Below, piece after piece: positions 8,638-16,538 of a DNA stretch of 49,411 nucleotides. Under the pieces are notes generated by a model that saw only the letters and a list, made by a program, of their open reading frames with translations, had not been told where the DNA came from and made no database searches. The DNA comes from Treponema denticola (GTDB lineage Bacteria > Spirochaetota > Spirochaetia > Treponematales > Breznakiellaceae). A program made the translations under genes and the position numbers. Every line of letters starts with the position of its first letter. Position 1 is the stretch's first letter. Where the stretch lies: the NCBI GenBank assembly GCA_020719845.1, contig DYPP01000011.1, positions 1 to 49,411 of the forward strand, in the 5' to 3' direction.

Positions 8638-8756
8638 GTCCGCCGGACTTCCGTCCGGCGGACGATCGCGCTGCACGGCAGCACCTACGGATCCCGCCCG
8701 CGCCACGGCCGGGCGCGGGTCCCGGCCGGCGGAGGCAGCCCCGGGCGGCCTCCGCC
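8638..8756 (+). other. Three consecutive hairpins between binding-protein and permease genes
   Basis: The hairpins are: an 11-bp stem with a TTCC loop (8638-8648/8653-8663), an 8-bp stem (8697-8704/8712-8719) and a 9-bp stem (8728-8736/8748-8756). None has a T tract. In maltose-type operons such intergenic hairpins protect the upstream mRNA and raise binding-protein output over permeases; that role is inferred here. They account for most of the 149-nt gap. Confidence 0.65.
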
Positions 8757-8777
8757 CCCTATCGGGAGCGGAAAAAC

Positions 8778-9665
8778 ATGAAGCAAAGTCGTCTGGTCAA
8801 CATCCTGTTCGTAGCGCCCTGCGTCGTGGCGTTCACCATGATCATCATCATTCCCTTCTTTTTCGGTCTGTACTATTCCATGACCGACTGGAACGGCGTC
8901 AACAACGCGGTCAACTTTGTGGGCTTTAAAAACTTCCGGCTCCTGTTTTCTTCGCCGGACTTTCTGTATTCCTTTTTGATCACCATCGCCTATACGCTGA
9001 TCAACATCGTCCTGGTCAACGTCGTCAGCTTCAGCCTTTCGTTGATGGTCACCAGCAAGCTGAAGCGGCGCAATTTTTACCGGGCCGGCTTTTTTGTGCC
9101 CTACCTGATCGGCGGCATCGTCCTGGGCTACATCTGGCAGTTCATCCTGAACAATATCCTGGTCGACCTGGGCAATTCCCTTTCCATCGCCGTGCTGCAG
9201 ACCTCCTTCCTCAGCCTGCCCAACTCGGTCATCTGGACCATGGCGGCGGTGAACACCTGGCAGTACGCGGGCTACATCATGCTGATCTACGTCGCCTCGA
9301 TCCAGAGCATTCCCGCCTCGCTGATGGAAGCCGCCAGCGTGGACGGCGCCAACTTTTTTTCCCGGGTCTTCCACATCCTGATGCCGATGATGGCCAACGC
9401 CTTTACCATATCTCTCTTCTTGACCCTGACCACGTCGTTCAAGCAGTTCGACATGAACCTGACGCTGACCAACGGCGGCCCGGCTACCCGCTTCCTGGAC
9501 GTGCCGGTCAAAGCCAGTCAGCTGCTGGCCATGAACATCTTCAATACCGCCACGGCCAACCGCATGGCCGAAGCCCAGGCCAAGGCGGTGGTCCTGTTCA
9601 TCGCCCTGCTGGTGGTTTCGCTGTTGCAGGTCTCGGTGAATAAAAAGAAAGAGGTGGAGATGTGA
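8778..9665 (+). CDS. Sugar ABC transporter permease, MalF-type
   Basis: The 295-aa protein has six predicted membrane segments. The cytoplasmic EAA loop reads EAASVDGANFFSRVFHILMP, which contacts the ATPase. It forms the inner-membrane channel with the following MalG-type permease. The start has GGGAGCGGAAAAAC immediately upstream. It overlaps the next gene by 4 bases. The sequence matches the carbohydrate-uptake-1 class of importers; the sugar cannot be named from the permease. Confidence 0.9.
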   Translation: MKQSRLVNILFVAPCVVAFTMIIIIPFFFGLYYSMTDWNGVNNAVNFVGFKNFRLLFSSPDFLYSFLITIAYTLINIVLVNVVSFSLSLMVTSKLKRRNFYRAGFFVPYLIGGIVLGYIWQFILNNILVDLGNSLSIAVLQTSFLSLPNSVIWTMAAVNTWQYAGYIMLIYVASIQSIPASLMEAASVDGANFFSRVFHILMPMMANAFTISLFLTLTTSFKQFDMNLTLTNGGPATRFLDVPVKASQLLAMNIFNTATANRMAEAQAKAVVLFIALLVVSLLQVSVNKKKEVEM

Positions 9666-10552
9666 ACACGCCCCAACAACCGCGGATCAAACCCCGGCCG
9701 ACATTCAAACCGGGCCTGGCGCTGCTGGAAATCGGCACCGTCTTCCTGTTCATCCTGTTCATGATTCCCTTCGGGATGGTGGTGCTCAACTCGGCCAAGA
9801 CTTCCAAAGAAATCATTTTCGACGCCATCGCCCTGCCTTCCGACTGGGGACAGCTGGCGGTCAATGTTTCGCTCATTTTCAACAACCCCACCGTCGACTA
9901 TCTGGGCGCCTTCGGGGACAGCATCCTGATCACCCTGTTCTCCCTGCTGGTCATCGTCGTTTTTTCATCCATGTGCGCCTGGGTGCTGGTGCGCAACAAG
10001 ACGCGCTGGTCCGCGGTCCTGTTCATGGCCTTCGTCGCCGCCATGGTCATCCCTTTCCAGGTGTTGATGTATCCTCTGGTGCGCTGGATGCGCCTCAGCG
10101 GCGATTTTTTGCACTTCCGCCTGCTGGGCACCATCCCGGGCATCGTCTTTGCCTACCTGGGCTTCGGCAGTCCGCTTTCGATCTTTATTTTTCACGGCTT
10201 CATCAAGAACATCCCCTACGAGCTGGAAGAATCGGCGACCATCGACGGTTGTTCCCGGGGCCGGACTTTTTTTGAGATCGTGTTCCCCCTGCTGCAGCCG
10301 ATCATCGTGACGGTGCTCATTCTCAACGGCATCTGGATCTGGAACGATTACCTGCTGCCCCTGCTCATGCTCGGGTCCAACGGCCTGGTGCAGACCCTGC
10401 CGATCGCGGTTACCGCCTTTGCGGGAGCCTACCTGAAGCAATGGGATTTGATCCTGACCTCGACCCTGATCGCCATGCTTCCGGTCATCGTGCTCTACCT
10501 CTTTGCGCAGCGCTACATCATCAAGGGCATGGTGGAAGGTTCCATCAAATAA
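9662..10552 (+). CDS. Sugar ABC transporter permease, MalG-type
   Basis: This 296-aa membrane protein is the second half of the transport channel. The EAA loop reads EESATIDGCSRGRTFFEIVF. It begins with GTG at 9662 inside the ATGTGA junction with the previous gene, so the two are translationally coupled; the Shine-Dalgarno AGGTGGAG lies in the end of the upstream gene. The glycosidase gene starts 17 nt after its stop. Confidence 0.9.
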   Translation: MNTPQQPRIKPRPTFKPGLALLEIGTVFLFILFMIPFGMVVLNSAKTSKEIIFDAIALPSDWGQLAVNVSLIFNNPTVDYLGAFGDSILITLFSLLVIVVFSSMCAWVLVRNKTRWSAVLFMAFVAAMVIPFQVLMYPLVRWMRLSGDFLHFRLLGTIPGIVFAYLGFGSPLSIFIFHGFIKNIPYELEESATIDGCSRGRTFFEIVFPLLQPIIVTVLILNGIWIWNDYLLPLLMLGSNGLVQTLPIAVTAFAGAYLKQWDLILTSTLIAMLPVIVLYLFAQRYIIKGMVEGSIK

Positions 10553-10569
10553 ACCAATCGGAGGAAAAC

Positions 10570-11925
10570 ATGAAGATAGTTCTGGTAGGCGCGGGAAGCG
10601 TCCAGTTCGGATACGGTACGCTGGGGGATATTTTCAACAGCCCCACGCTGGCGGGGAGCGAGATTACCCTGCTGGACATCAACGCCGAAGCTCTGCAGAG
10701 CGTACTGAAGACCGCCAAAGCTTTTATCGAACAGCAGGCCCTCAAATTCACCGTCAACGCCACGACGGACCGCCGGGCGGCGTTCCAGAAGGCGGACTTC
10801 ATCATTTCGTCCATCGAAGTGGGCAATCGCTTCCAGCTCTGGGACGAAGACTGGAAGATACCCCTGCAGTACGGGGTGCACCAGGTGTACGGCGAAAACG
10901 GCGGTCCCGGAGGCATCTTCCATTCCTTGCGCATCGGCCGGGTCATCCTGGACATCATGAAGGACGCCATGGAAATCTGCCCCGACGCCTGGGTGTTCAA
11001 CTATTCCAACCCCATGACGGCGATCTGCACCACCGTCCACCGGGCCTATCCCCAGGCCAAGTTCGTCGGCATGTGCCACGAGATCGGCTGGCTGGGCCGC
11101 TGGCTGCCCCGCATGCTGGGCATGAAGCTGGAAGACCTGCACTTCCGCGCCGCCGGGCTGAACCACTTCAGCTGCATGCTGGAGCTGAAGGACCGCCGGA
11201 ACGGCAAGGATCTGTACCCGGAGGTACTGAAAAAAGCCGACGCCTTCTTCCTGCGCGAACCGGGCTACAGCGATCTGCTGGACGAATTCCGGCGCACCGG
11301 AAAGCTGGACGCGGCGGAAAAGTACGACAAGGGCCAGGAAGTGCGCCCGAGCGCCTACGAATGGGCGGACCGGCGGCTGGTCCAGTTCATGCTCAAAAAC
11401 TATCAGTTGCTGCCGATCACCACGGACAGTCATTTCGGCGAATACTTAAGTTGGGCCTGGGACGTGGTCGACCATCGGGGTATCCTGGATTTCTACGACG
11501 TCTACAAGGTCATGCTGACCCAGGAAGCGCGGCACGATATCCGCCTGGAAACCGCCGAACGGGTGGTGCCGATCATCGACGGCATGCTCAACGATTCGGG
11601 CTACGAGGAAGCGGCGGTCAACGTCCCCAACGACGGCCTGATCGAAGACCTGCCGTCCTGGATCGCCGTGGAAGTGCCGGCGATCATCGGCAAGGGCGGG
11701 GTCAAGGGCATCCCGATGCCCGGCGTGCCCAAGGGCTATCTGGCCTTGCTCCGGTCCTACACCAGCGTCTACGACCTGACCGCGGAGGCCATTATCCGGG
11801 GCAAAAAATCGCTTGTACTGCAGGCGATGCTGGCCAATCCGGTGGTGCACCAGGCGGTCCACCTGGAAGCGATGGTGGACCGGATGATCGACCAGCAGCA
11901 AAAATGGCTCGGATACTTGAAATGA
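10570..11925 (+). CDS. Family 4 glycosyl hydrolase (NAD+- and Mn2+-dependent; alpha-galactosidase/alpha-glucosidase-like)
   Basis: GH4 enzymes cleave glycosides by an oxidation-elimination route in the cytoplasm using NAD+ and a divalent metal. The 451-aa product has the N-terminal NAD-binding GAGSVQFG at residues 7-14, NYSNPM at 144-149, the metal-binding Cys169-His170 in GMCHEIGW and His199 in GLNHF. The length is normal for the family. The start is the ATG at 10570, preceded by GGAGGA 5 nt upstream; the reading frame is open further upstream but that part overlaps the permease. As last gene of the transporter operon it probably hydrolyses the imported alpha-linked disaccharide. The MelA-like features favour an alpha-galactoside, but the specificity is not proven. 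Confidence 0.85.
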   Translation: MKIVLVGAGSVQFGYGTLGDIFNSPTLAGSEITLLDINAEALQSVLKTAKAFIEQQALKFTVNATTDRRAAFQKADFIISSIEVGNRFQLWDEDWKIPLQYGVHQVYGENGGPGGIFHSLRIGRVILDIMKDAMEICPDAWVFNYSNPMTAICTTVHRAYPQAKFVGMCHEIGWLGRWLPRMLGMKLEDLHFRAAGLNHFSCMLELKDRRNGKDLYPEVLKKADAFFLREPGYSDLLDEFRRTGKLDAAEKYDKGQEVRPSAYEWADRRLVQFMLKNYQLLPITTDSHFGEYLSWAWDVVDHRGILDFYDVYKVMLTQEARHDIRLETAERVVPIIDGMLNDSGYEEAAVNVPNDGLIEDLPSWIAVEVPAIIGKGGVKGIPMPGVPKGYLALLRSYTSVYDLTAEAIIRGKKSLVLQAMLANPVVHQAVHLEAMVDRMIDQQQKWLGYLK

Positions 11926-11942
11926 CAACCGGCTAAGGCGGG

Positions 11943-11970
11943 ACCCCGGCGGCGAACTGCCGCGCGGGGT
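11943..11970 (+). other. GC-rich hairpin between GH4 and lacI-type genes
   Basis: An 11-bp stem with a one-base bulge forms from ACCCCG-GCGGC and GCCGC-G-CGGGGT around a GAACT loop. There is no T run, so it is a weak terminator at best. It may partly separate the operon from the regulator gene. Confidence 0.35.
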
Positions 11971-12019
11971 GCCCCCGGCACGGTTCGACAACGCCCTATG
12001 ACTAGGTACGGTACCCCGA

Positions 12020-13048
12020 ATGTCCACGATCAAGAGAATTGCGCAGCAGGCGGGGGTCAGTCCCACCACGGTGGCCAACGTCCTGCACGGAAACAACGGC
12101 AAAGTATCGCCGTCCACCCGGGAAAAGGTGCAGGCCATCATCGCCGCGGAAAAATACGCCCCGAACATGGGCGCCATCATCCTGGCGCACAGCAATTCCC
12201 GGATCATCGGGGTGATCATGTTCCAGGAACCCCGGCGCGACGAAACGGTGTTGGAAGATCCTTTTTCTTCGGCCATCCTGGGCGCCATGGAACGGGAGAT
12301 CCGGGACAACGGCTATTTCGTGATGCTGCATACCACCAGCGACGAGGACGAAGTCGTACGCTTGGCCAAAGCCTGGAAGCTGGACGGACTGGTGCTGGTG
12401 TGGGTGCCCGGCGACATCTGCCGCGTCATCAGCGGCAGCATCGAAACCCCGCTGGTCTACATCGACTGCTATTTTACCGACAGCGATCGGGTCTACTACA
12501 ACATCGGCCTCCAGGATGAACGCGGCGGCTACGAAGTCGCCCGCTACCTGCTGTCCAGGGGACACAAGGACGTCGTCTTCCTGGCCAACAACCCCCTGTT
12601 CACCGGCGGCGATCCGGCGCGCTTCGACGGCTGCCGGACCGCGTTCCGGGAACGGGGGCGGGACCTGGCCAAAGACCGCTACCTGCCGCTGCCCAAGGAT
12701 CGCCGGGAACGGGAAAGCTTGTACCGACGGTTGGTCGACCAGGCGTCGCCCTATACGGCGCTGGTGTTTTCCGCCGACTACTACGCCGCCGAAGCGGTTT
12801 CCTTTTACCAGGACGCGGACGTCCCGGTTCCCGGGCGCGTATCGGTCACCGGCTTCGACGACAACATCTTTGCCCGCCTGGTCCGCCCCCGGCTGACCAC
12901 GGTACACCAGGATTCGGGCGAAAAGGGCCGCCTGGCCATCGCCATGCTGATGCGCCTGATCCGCGGGGAGCCGGTCGGCCAGGCCGACGTCCGGCTGCCG
13001 GTGCACCTGGAAATCCGGGATTCCGTGCGTCGGCTTACCGACGCCTGA
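12020..13048 (+). CDS. LacI/GalR-family transcriptional regulator
   Basis: The 342-aa protein starts with the classical LacI helix-turn-helix (TIKRIAQQAGVSPTTVANVL) and hinge, followed by a periplasmic-binding-protein-like sugar sensor domain ending in the typical SVTGFDDN and LTTVHQD motifs. It is placed immediately after a sugar transporter and glycosidase operon, so it most likely represses that operon by binding the palindromes at 7280-7322. No Shine-Dalgarno sequence is evident before the ATG. A TACGGT lies 7 nt upstream, so it could have its own leaderless transcript or be read from the operon promoter. Confidence 0.9.
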   Translation: MSTIKRIAQQAGVSPTTVANVLHGNNGKVSPSTREKVQAIIAAEKYAPNMGAIILAHSNSRIIGVIMFQEPRRDETVLEDPFSSAILGAMEREIRDNGYFVMLHTTSDEDEVVRLAKAWKLDGLVLVWVPGDICRVISGSIETPLVYIDCYFTDSDRVYYNIGLQDERGGYEVARYLLSRGHKDVVFLANNPLFTGGDPARFDGCRTAFRERGRDLAKDRYLPLPKDRRERESLYRRLVDQASPYTALVFSADYYAAEAVSFYQDADVPVPGRVSVTGFDDNIFARLVRPRLTTVHQDSGEKGRLAIAMLMRLIRGEPVGQADVRLPVHLEIRDSVRRLTDA

Positions 13049-13062
13049 TCCCGGCGTCGGAC

Positions 13063-13090
13063 TTGCAAGATTCCCGATCTATGGTTTAAT
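13063..13090 (+). promoter_or_regulatory. Promoter of the O-acetylhomoserine sulfhydrylase gene
   Basis: TTGCAA (13063-13068), a 16-nt spacer and TTTAAT (13085-13090) lie between the LacI-type gene and metY. This gives a leader of about 30 nt containing AGGAGG before the ATG at 13127. Confidence 0.55.
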
Positions 13091-13126
13091 ATGACCGGCG
13101 TACTCATAAAAGACCAGGAGGCCGCC

Positions 13127-14428
13127 ATGCGGATCAAGGACCAGAAAGGCAGGCAATTCGGCACCAGCGCGGTGCACGGCGGACAGACGCCCGATCCGAC
13201 CACCCTTTCCCGGGCCACCCCGGTGCACCGAACCAGCTCGTTCGTCTTCAAGAGCGCCGAACACGCGGCCAACCTTTTTGCGCTCAAGGAGCTGGGCTAC
13301 ATCTATTCCCGCCTGGGCAATCCGACCACCGAGGTGCTGGAAAAAATGGTGGCCGAGCTGGAAGGCGGCGTCGCTTCGGTGGCCGTGGCTTCCGGCACCG
13401 CGGCCGTCTTCAATACCGTGGTCACCATCGCCCGCGTCGGGGACGAGCTGGTGGCGGCGACCAACCTGTACGGCGGCACGTACACCATGTTCGACGCCAT
13501 CCTGCCGGATATGGGCATCCAGACCCGCTGGGCGGACGTCAAGGATCCGGACAGCTTCCGGCGGGGGATCAACGAAAAAACGCGGCTGGTCTATATCGAA
13601 ACCATCGGCAACCCGGCCCTGGACGTAGCCGACGTCCGGGCCATCGCGGACATCGCCCACGAACACGGCCTGCCGCTGGTGGTGGACGGAACCTTCACCA
13701 CCCCCTACCTGCTGCGCAGCATCGAGTACGGGGCGGATATCGTCATCAATTCCCTGACCAAATGGCTGGGCGGCCACGGCGCCGCCATCGGCGGCATCGT
13801 CACCGACGCGGGGACCTTCGACTGGTCGGATCCCAAATTCGCCCTGTTTACCCAGCCGGACAAGAACTACCACGGCCTGCGCTGGGCCTTCGATCTGCCC
13901 GCGGCGCTATCCGGGATGGCCTTTGCGCTCCGTTTCCGGACGGTGCCGTTGCGCAACCTGGGGGCCTGCCTGTCGCCGGACAACGCCTGGCTCTTTATCC
14001 AGGGCATCGAAACGCTGCACCTGCGCATGGACCGCCACAGCCAGAACGCGCTGGCGGTGGCCCGCTTTCTGCAGAAGCACCCCAAAGCGGCCTGGGTCCG
14101 CTACCCGGGCCTGCCCGAAGATCCCGCCCACCCGACGGCGACGCGTTACCTGGATAAAGGATTCGGCGGCATGGTGGTCTTCGGCGTCAAGGGCGGCCGC
14201 CGGGCGGGGGAAAAGTTCATCGAAGCCCTGACCCTCTTTTCCCACTTGGCCAACGTAGGGGACGCCAAATCCCTGGCCCTGCACCCGGCCAGCACGTCCC
14301 ACTCGCAGCTGACCGAAGAGCAGCAGCTGGCCGGCGGCGTGACCCCCGACCTGGTGCGCCTTTCCATCGGCCTGGAAGACATCGACGATATACTGGCGGA
14401 TCTGGAACAGGGTCTGGCGGCGGTCTAA
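13127..14428 (+). CDS. metY: O-acetylhomoserine (thiol)-lyase / sulfhydrylase
   Basis: This is a PLP enzyme of the Cys/Met metabolism family that joins sulfide (or methanethiol) to O-acetylhomoserine. The 433-aa length fits MetY rather than the shorter cystathionine gamma-synthases of about 380-400 aa. The PLP lysine is K212 in SLTKWLGGHG, and D187 (VVDGTF) lies where the cofactor's pyridine nitrogen is bound. SRLGNPTTEVLE at residues 61-72 and the N-terminal FGTSAVHGGQ are family hallmarks. The start at 13127 has AGGAGG 7 nt upstream; an earlier ATG at 13091 sits directly on the -10 box and is unlikely. The rhodanese genes on the other strand suggest a shared sulfur theme. Confidence 0.88.
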   Translation: MRIKDQKGRQFGTSAVHGGQTPDPTTLSRATPVHRTSSFVFKSAEHAANLFALKELGYIYSRLGNPTTEVLEKMVAELEGGVASVAVASGTAAVFNTVVTIARVGDELVAATNLYGGTYTMFDAILPDMGIQTRWADVKDPDSFRRGINEKTRLVYIETIGNPALDVADVRAIADIAHEHGLPLVVDGTFTTPYLLRSIEYGADIVINSLTKWLGGHGAAIGGIVTDAGTFDWSDPKFALFTQPDKNYHGLRWAFDLPAALSGMAFALRFRTVPLRNLGACLSPDNAWLFIQGIETLHLRMDRHSQNALAVARFLQKHPKAAWVRYPGLPEDPAHPTATRYLDKGFGGMVVFGVKGGRRAGEKFIEALTLFSHLANVGDAKSLALHPASTSHSQLTEEQQLAGGVTPDLVRLSIGLEDIDDILADLEQGLAAV

Positions 14429-14465
14429 AAAAAAGGTCTGGAAACCCTTTCGGCTTCCGGACCTT
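14427..14465 (-). terminator. Intrinsic terminator of the rhodanese operon, possibly bidirectional
   Basis: The stem is 11 bp (14433-14443/14455-14465) with one G-T pair. Read on the minus strand it is followed by eight T residues (14427-14434), a clear terminator for the gene ending at 14492. On the plus strand the T-rich CTTCATTT follows the stem, so it may also end metY. Confidence 0.8.
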
Positions 14466-14491
14466 CATTTCGGTTCAGGCGGACAAACCCG

Positions 14492-15391
14492 CTATTTTAC
14501 GACCGGAAAGCCCTTGTTGGCCCAGCCGAAGGGCACGTTGACGGGCATGCCGATGCCGCCGCGGATGCTGACCGCGTCGTAGCCCAGGATGCGCAGGGCG
14601 GCGACGGTCTGGCCGGCGGTCTGGCCGGTATAGCAGTACACCAGCAGTTTCTTGTTCTTGGGCAGGCTGGCGAATCCGGCCTGCATGCCCTTGGCCCAGG
14701 GAACGTTCACCGCGCCTTCGATGTGCCCCTTGGCGTAGTCGGCGGCGCTGCGGACCGAAACGACCTGGATGGCAGGATCCTTGGCGTCGATCAGTTTTTT
14801 GGCGTCTTCCTCGGTGATGATGTTGTTGGCGTAGATGGTGCCCGCAACCTTGCCCAGGCCGCTGAAGTAATCGACGACGATCTGCTTGAGCGCCGGATCA
14901 TAGGCGGTATCCTTGCCCAGGAAGCTGCGGGGCGTGGTTTCCAGGTAGGCGTCCACGCCTTCCACCTTGGAAATGCCGAAATTGAAGCCCAGGTTGACCG
15001 AACGGGCCTGCACGCCGGCGATGTTGAGGGGCACGACGGCCTGTCCGGCGGTCTGGCCGCTGACGCAGTAGACCATAACCGGCTTGTCTTTGGGCAGCTT
15101 TTCCAGCACCGCGCCCATCGAGGGTCCCCAGGGAGCGTTGACGGCGCCCTTGACGTGGCTCTTGTTGTAGTCCGCGGCGGAGCGAATGTCCAGGATGACC
15201 ATGTCTTCGCTAGCCTTGACCTTGGCGATGAAGTCGGCCTGGGTGATCTTGTAGCTGTCCGCGGGCATGTTGGCCAGGTAGGCGTTGGCCTTCTGGCCGG
15301 CGAGGGCGCTGGTGGCGGGATTTTCCGCGGACAGGGCGGCGGACAAACCCATTACCAGGAACAGGGCGAATACACGTTTGATCAGATTCAT
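14492..15391 (-). CDS. Exported tandem rhodanese-domain protein
   Basis: The 299-aa product has a signal peptide (positive NLIKR start, hydrophobic core, cleavage near SAE at 21-23) followed by two rhodanese domains. Both domains keep an active-site cysteine: C109 in YCVSGQTAGQ and C253 in YCYTGQTAGQ. The near-identical active loops suggest internal duplication. The protein probably handles sulfane sulfur in the periplasm. The start has AAGGAG at a good distance. It follows the thiosulfate-sulfurtransferase-like lipoprotein gene after 33 nt, and the pair ends in a strong terminator. Confidence 0.8.
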   Translation of the reverse strand: MNLIKRVFALFLVMGLSAALSAENPATSALAGQKANAYLANMPADSYKITQADFIAKVKASEDMVILDIRSAADYNKSHVKGAVNAPWGPSMGAVLEKLPKDKPVMVYCVSGQTAGQAVVPLNIAGVQARSVNLGFNFGISKVEGVDAYLETTPRSFLGKDTAYDPALKQIVVDYFSGLGKVAGTIYANNIITEEDAKKLIDAKDPAIQVVSVRSAADYAKGHIEGAVNVPWAKGMQAGFASLPKNKKLLVYCYTGQTAGQTVAALRILGYDAVSIRGGIGMPVNVPFGWANKGFPVVK

Positions 15392-15424
15392 GCTGCACTC
15401 CTTGGATACGAATTTCTTGGCTGA

Positions 15425-16357
15425 CTAGGATCCGTCCTGAACGGTCAGGGCGGGAAGCTCCGTTGCTGTCGGGGTCTGGACCGGGACGGCCTGGGGAATA
15501 CCCGCCGCGTCGGACCATTCGACCCAGGCGCCGTCGTACAGTTTCAGGTTGCGGTACCCCGCGTTGTACAAGGCCAGGTAGGACTGGGCGCCCCGGATCG
15601 AGGTTTTGCAGAAAAGGATGACCGTCTTGGCGGGATCGATCTCCTGGTCAAGATAGATCAGGCGAATCTGGGAGACCGGCCGATAGGTGCCTTCCACCAC
15701 GTTGTTCCGGGTAAAGTTGACGTGCCGGGAGCCCGGGATGGTACCGGCTTCAAATTCTTCGTCCGTGCGGGTATCGACGATGACCGTTTTGGGGTCCGGG
15801 TTGTCCACCTGGGCCTGGACTTCGGCCTTGGTGGCCAACATGGCCGGATTCAGGTCTGCGGCTTGGTAGGCGGCGGTTTTCGGCTGCACCGGGTCGGCGT
15901 TCACCGCCGCGCCCGCGGCCTTGAGCGCCTTGATGCCGCCGCTGACCACCAGCACCTTTTCCGGATCATGCCCGTAGGCTGCCAGGGTCCACCAGAAGCG
16001 GGCGGCGTCCATGTTCTGGTTGCCGTCGTAGACCAGCACCGTCGCGTCGTTGCCGATGCCCCGGCTGCCCAGTACGGCTTCGATCTGGGTTTTGTCCGCC
16101 ACCAGGCTGGGATAGGGATAATTGACGGTAATGTCCGCCCGGGAAACGCAGACCGCTCCCGCCAGGTGTTCCTTGTCGTACTCGTCCGGGTTGCGGGCGT
16201 CCACGACGACCAGATTGCCCGCGGAGATCAGGGTCAGCGCTTTTTTGGCGTCCAGTATCTGCTTGCCGGCGGAGGAATAGTCGGGTCCGCAAGCGGTAAA
16301 TAAAACGGTTATGGTCAGAAATAGGAACGGCAATCGTACCTTGTGTAATACCATCAT
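15425..16357 (-). CDS. Two-domain rhodanese lipoprotein (thiosulfate sulfurtransferase-like)
   Basis: From the ATG at 16357 the product has 310 residues. It starts with a lipoprotein signal whose lipobox is LFTAC (Cys23). The first rhodanese domain reads VYDGNQ where the catalytic loop should be and lacks the cysteine. The second has the active FCKTSIRGA loop (Cys250). An inactive first and active second domain is the usual plan of thiosulfate or 3-mercaptopyruvate sulfurtransferases. The start was chosen because GGGGGAGGA lies 7 nt upstream and the lipobox is then correctly placed; the frame runs open to 16507 through hairpin element A. Being lipidated it acts on the outer face of the inner membrane or in the periplasm. 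Confidence 0.78.
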   Translation of the reverse strand: MMVLHKVRLPFLFLTITVLFTACGPDYSSAGKQILDAKKALTLISAGNLVVVDARNPDEYDKEHLAGAVCVSRADITVNYPYPSLVADKTQIEAVLGSRGIGNDATVLVYDGNQNMDAARFWWTLAAYGHDPEKVLVVSGGIKALKAAGAAVNADPVQPKTAAYQAADLNPAMLATKAEVQAQVDNPDPKTVIVDTRTDEEFEAGTIPGSRHVNFTRNNVVEGTYRPVSQIRLIYLDQEIDPAKTVILFCKTSIRGAQSYLALYNAGYRNLKLYDGAWVEWSDAAGIPQAVPVQTPTATELPALTVQDGS

Positions 16358-16386
16358 CCAACATCCTCCCCCGGCAATCATTAGCA

Positions 16387-16512
16387 GGGTGTTGAAAAAG
16401 CCGGTTGCTTTTCCAACACCCTTCGCATTTGTTCGCGTTTCTAGTGAAACGCTGCACAAATGCAACATCAAGGTAGGCTGTTGAACAATCGCATACGCGA
16501 TTTTCAACAGCC
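16387..16512 (+). repeat. Three-hairpin intergenic element, copy A
   Basis: Hairpin 1 is 16387-16421: 8 bp, a mismatch, 5 bp, loop CCGGTTG. Hairpin 2 is 16425-16463: GCATTTGT/ACAAATGC, an internal loop, GCGTTTC/GAAACGC, loop TAGT. Hairpin 3 is 16476-16512: 10 bp, a bulged C, 6 bp, loop ATAC. The first and last arms can also pair with each other. It lies between the divergent rhodanese and GT39 genes. Related copies are at 38831-38943 and, inverted, at 48980-49104. Confidence 0.75.
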
Positions 16513-16526
16513 TGTTAGTTATATGC

Positions 16527-16532
16527 TATAGT
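16527..16532 (+). promoter_or_regulatory. -10 box of the GT39 gene
   Basis: TATAGT ends 6 nt before the ATG at 16539 and no Shine-Dalgarno sequence is present. The -35 region would fall in the right arm of hairpin 3 of element A (TTCAAC), so that structure could influence transcription. Confidence 0.4.
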
Positions 16533-16538
16533 ACTGTC

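Noticed and set aside
10503-11936. 477-codon frame overlapping the GH4 gene in another phase
   Set aside because: It is rich in Arg, Gly and Pro, as expected of a frame-shifted GC-rich gene; the GH4 frame has all cofactor and metal motifs.
16358-16507. N-terminal extension of the rhodanese lipoprotein to 16507
   Set aside because: It passes through the hairpins of element A, lacks a ribosome site, and would bury the lipoprotein signal inside the protein.
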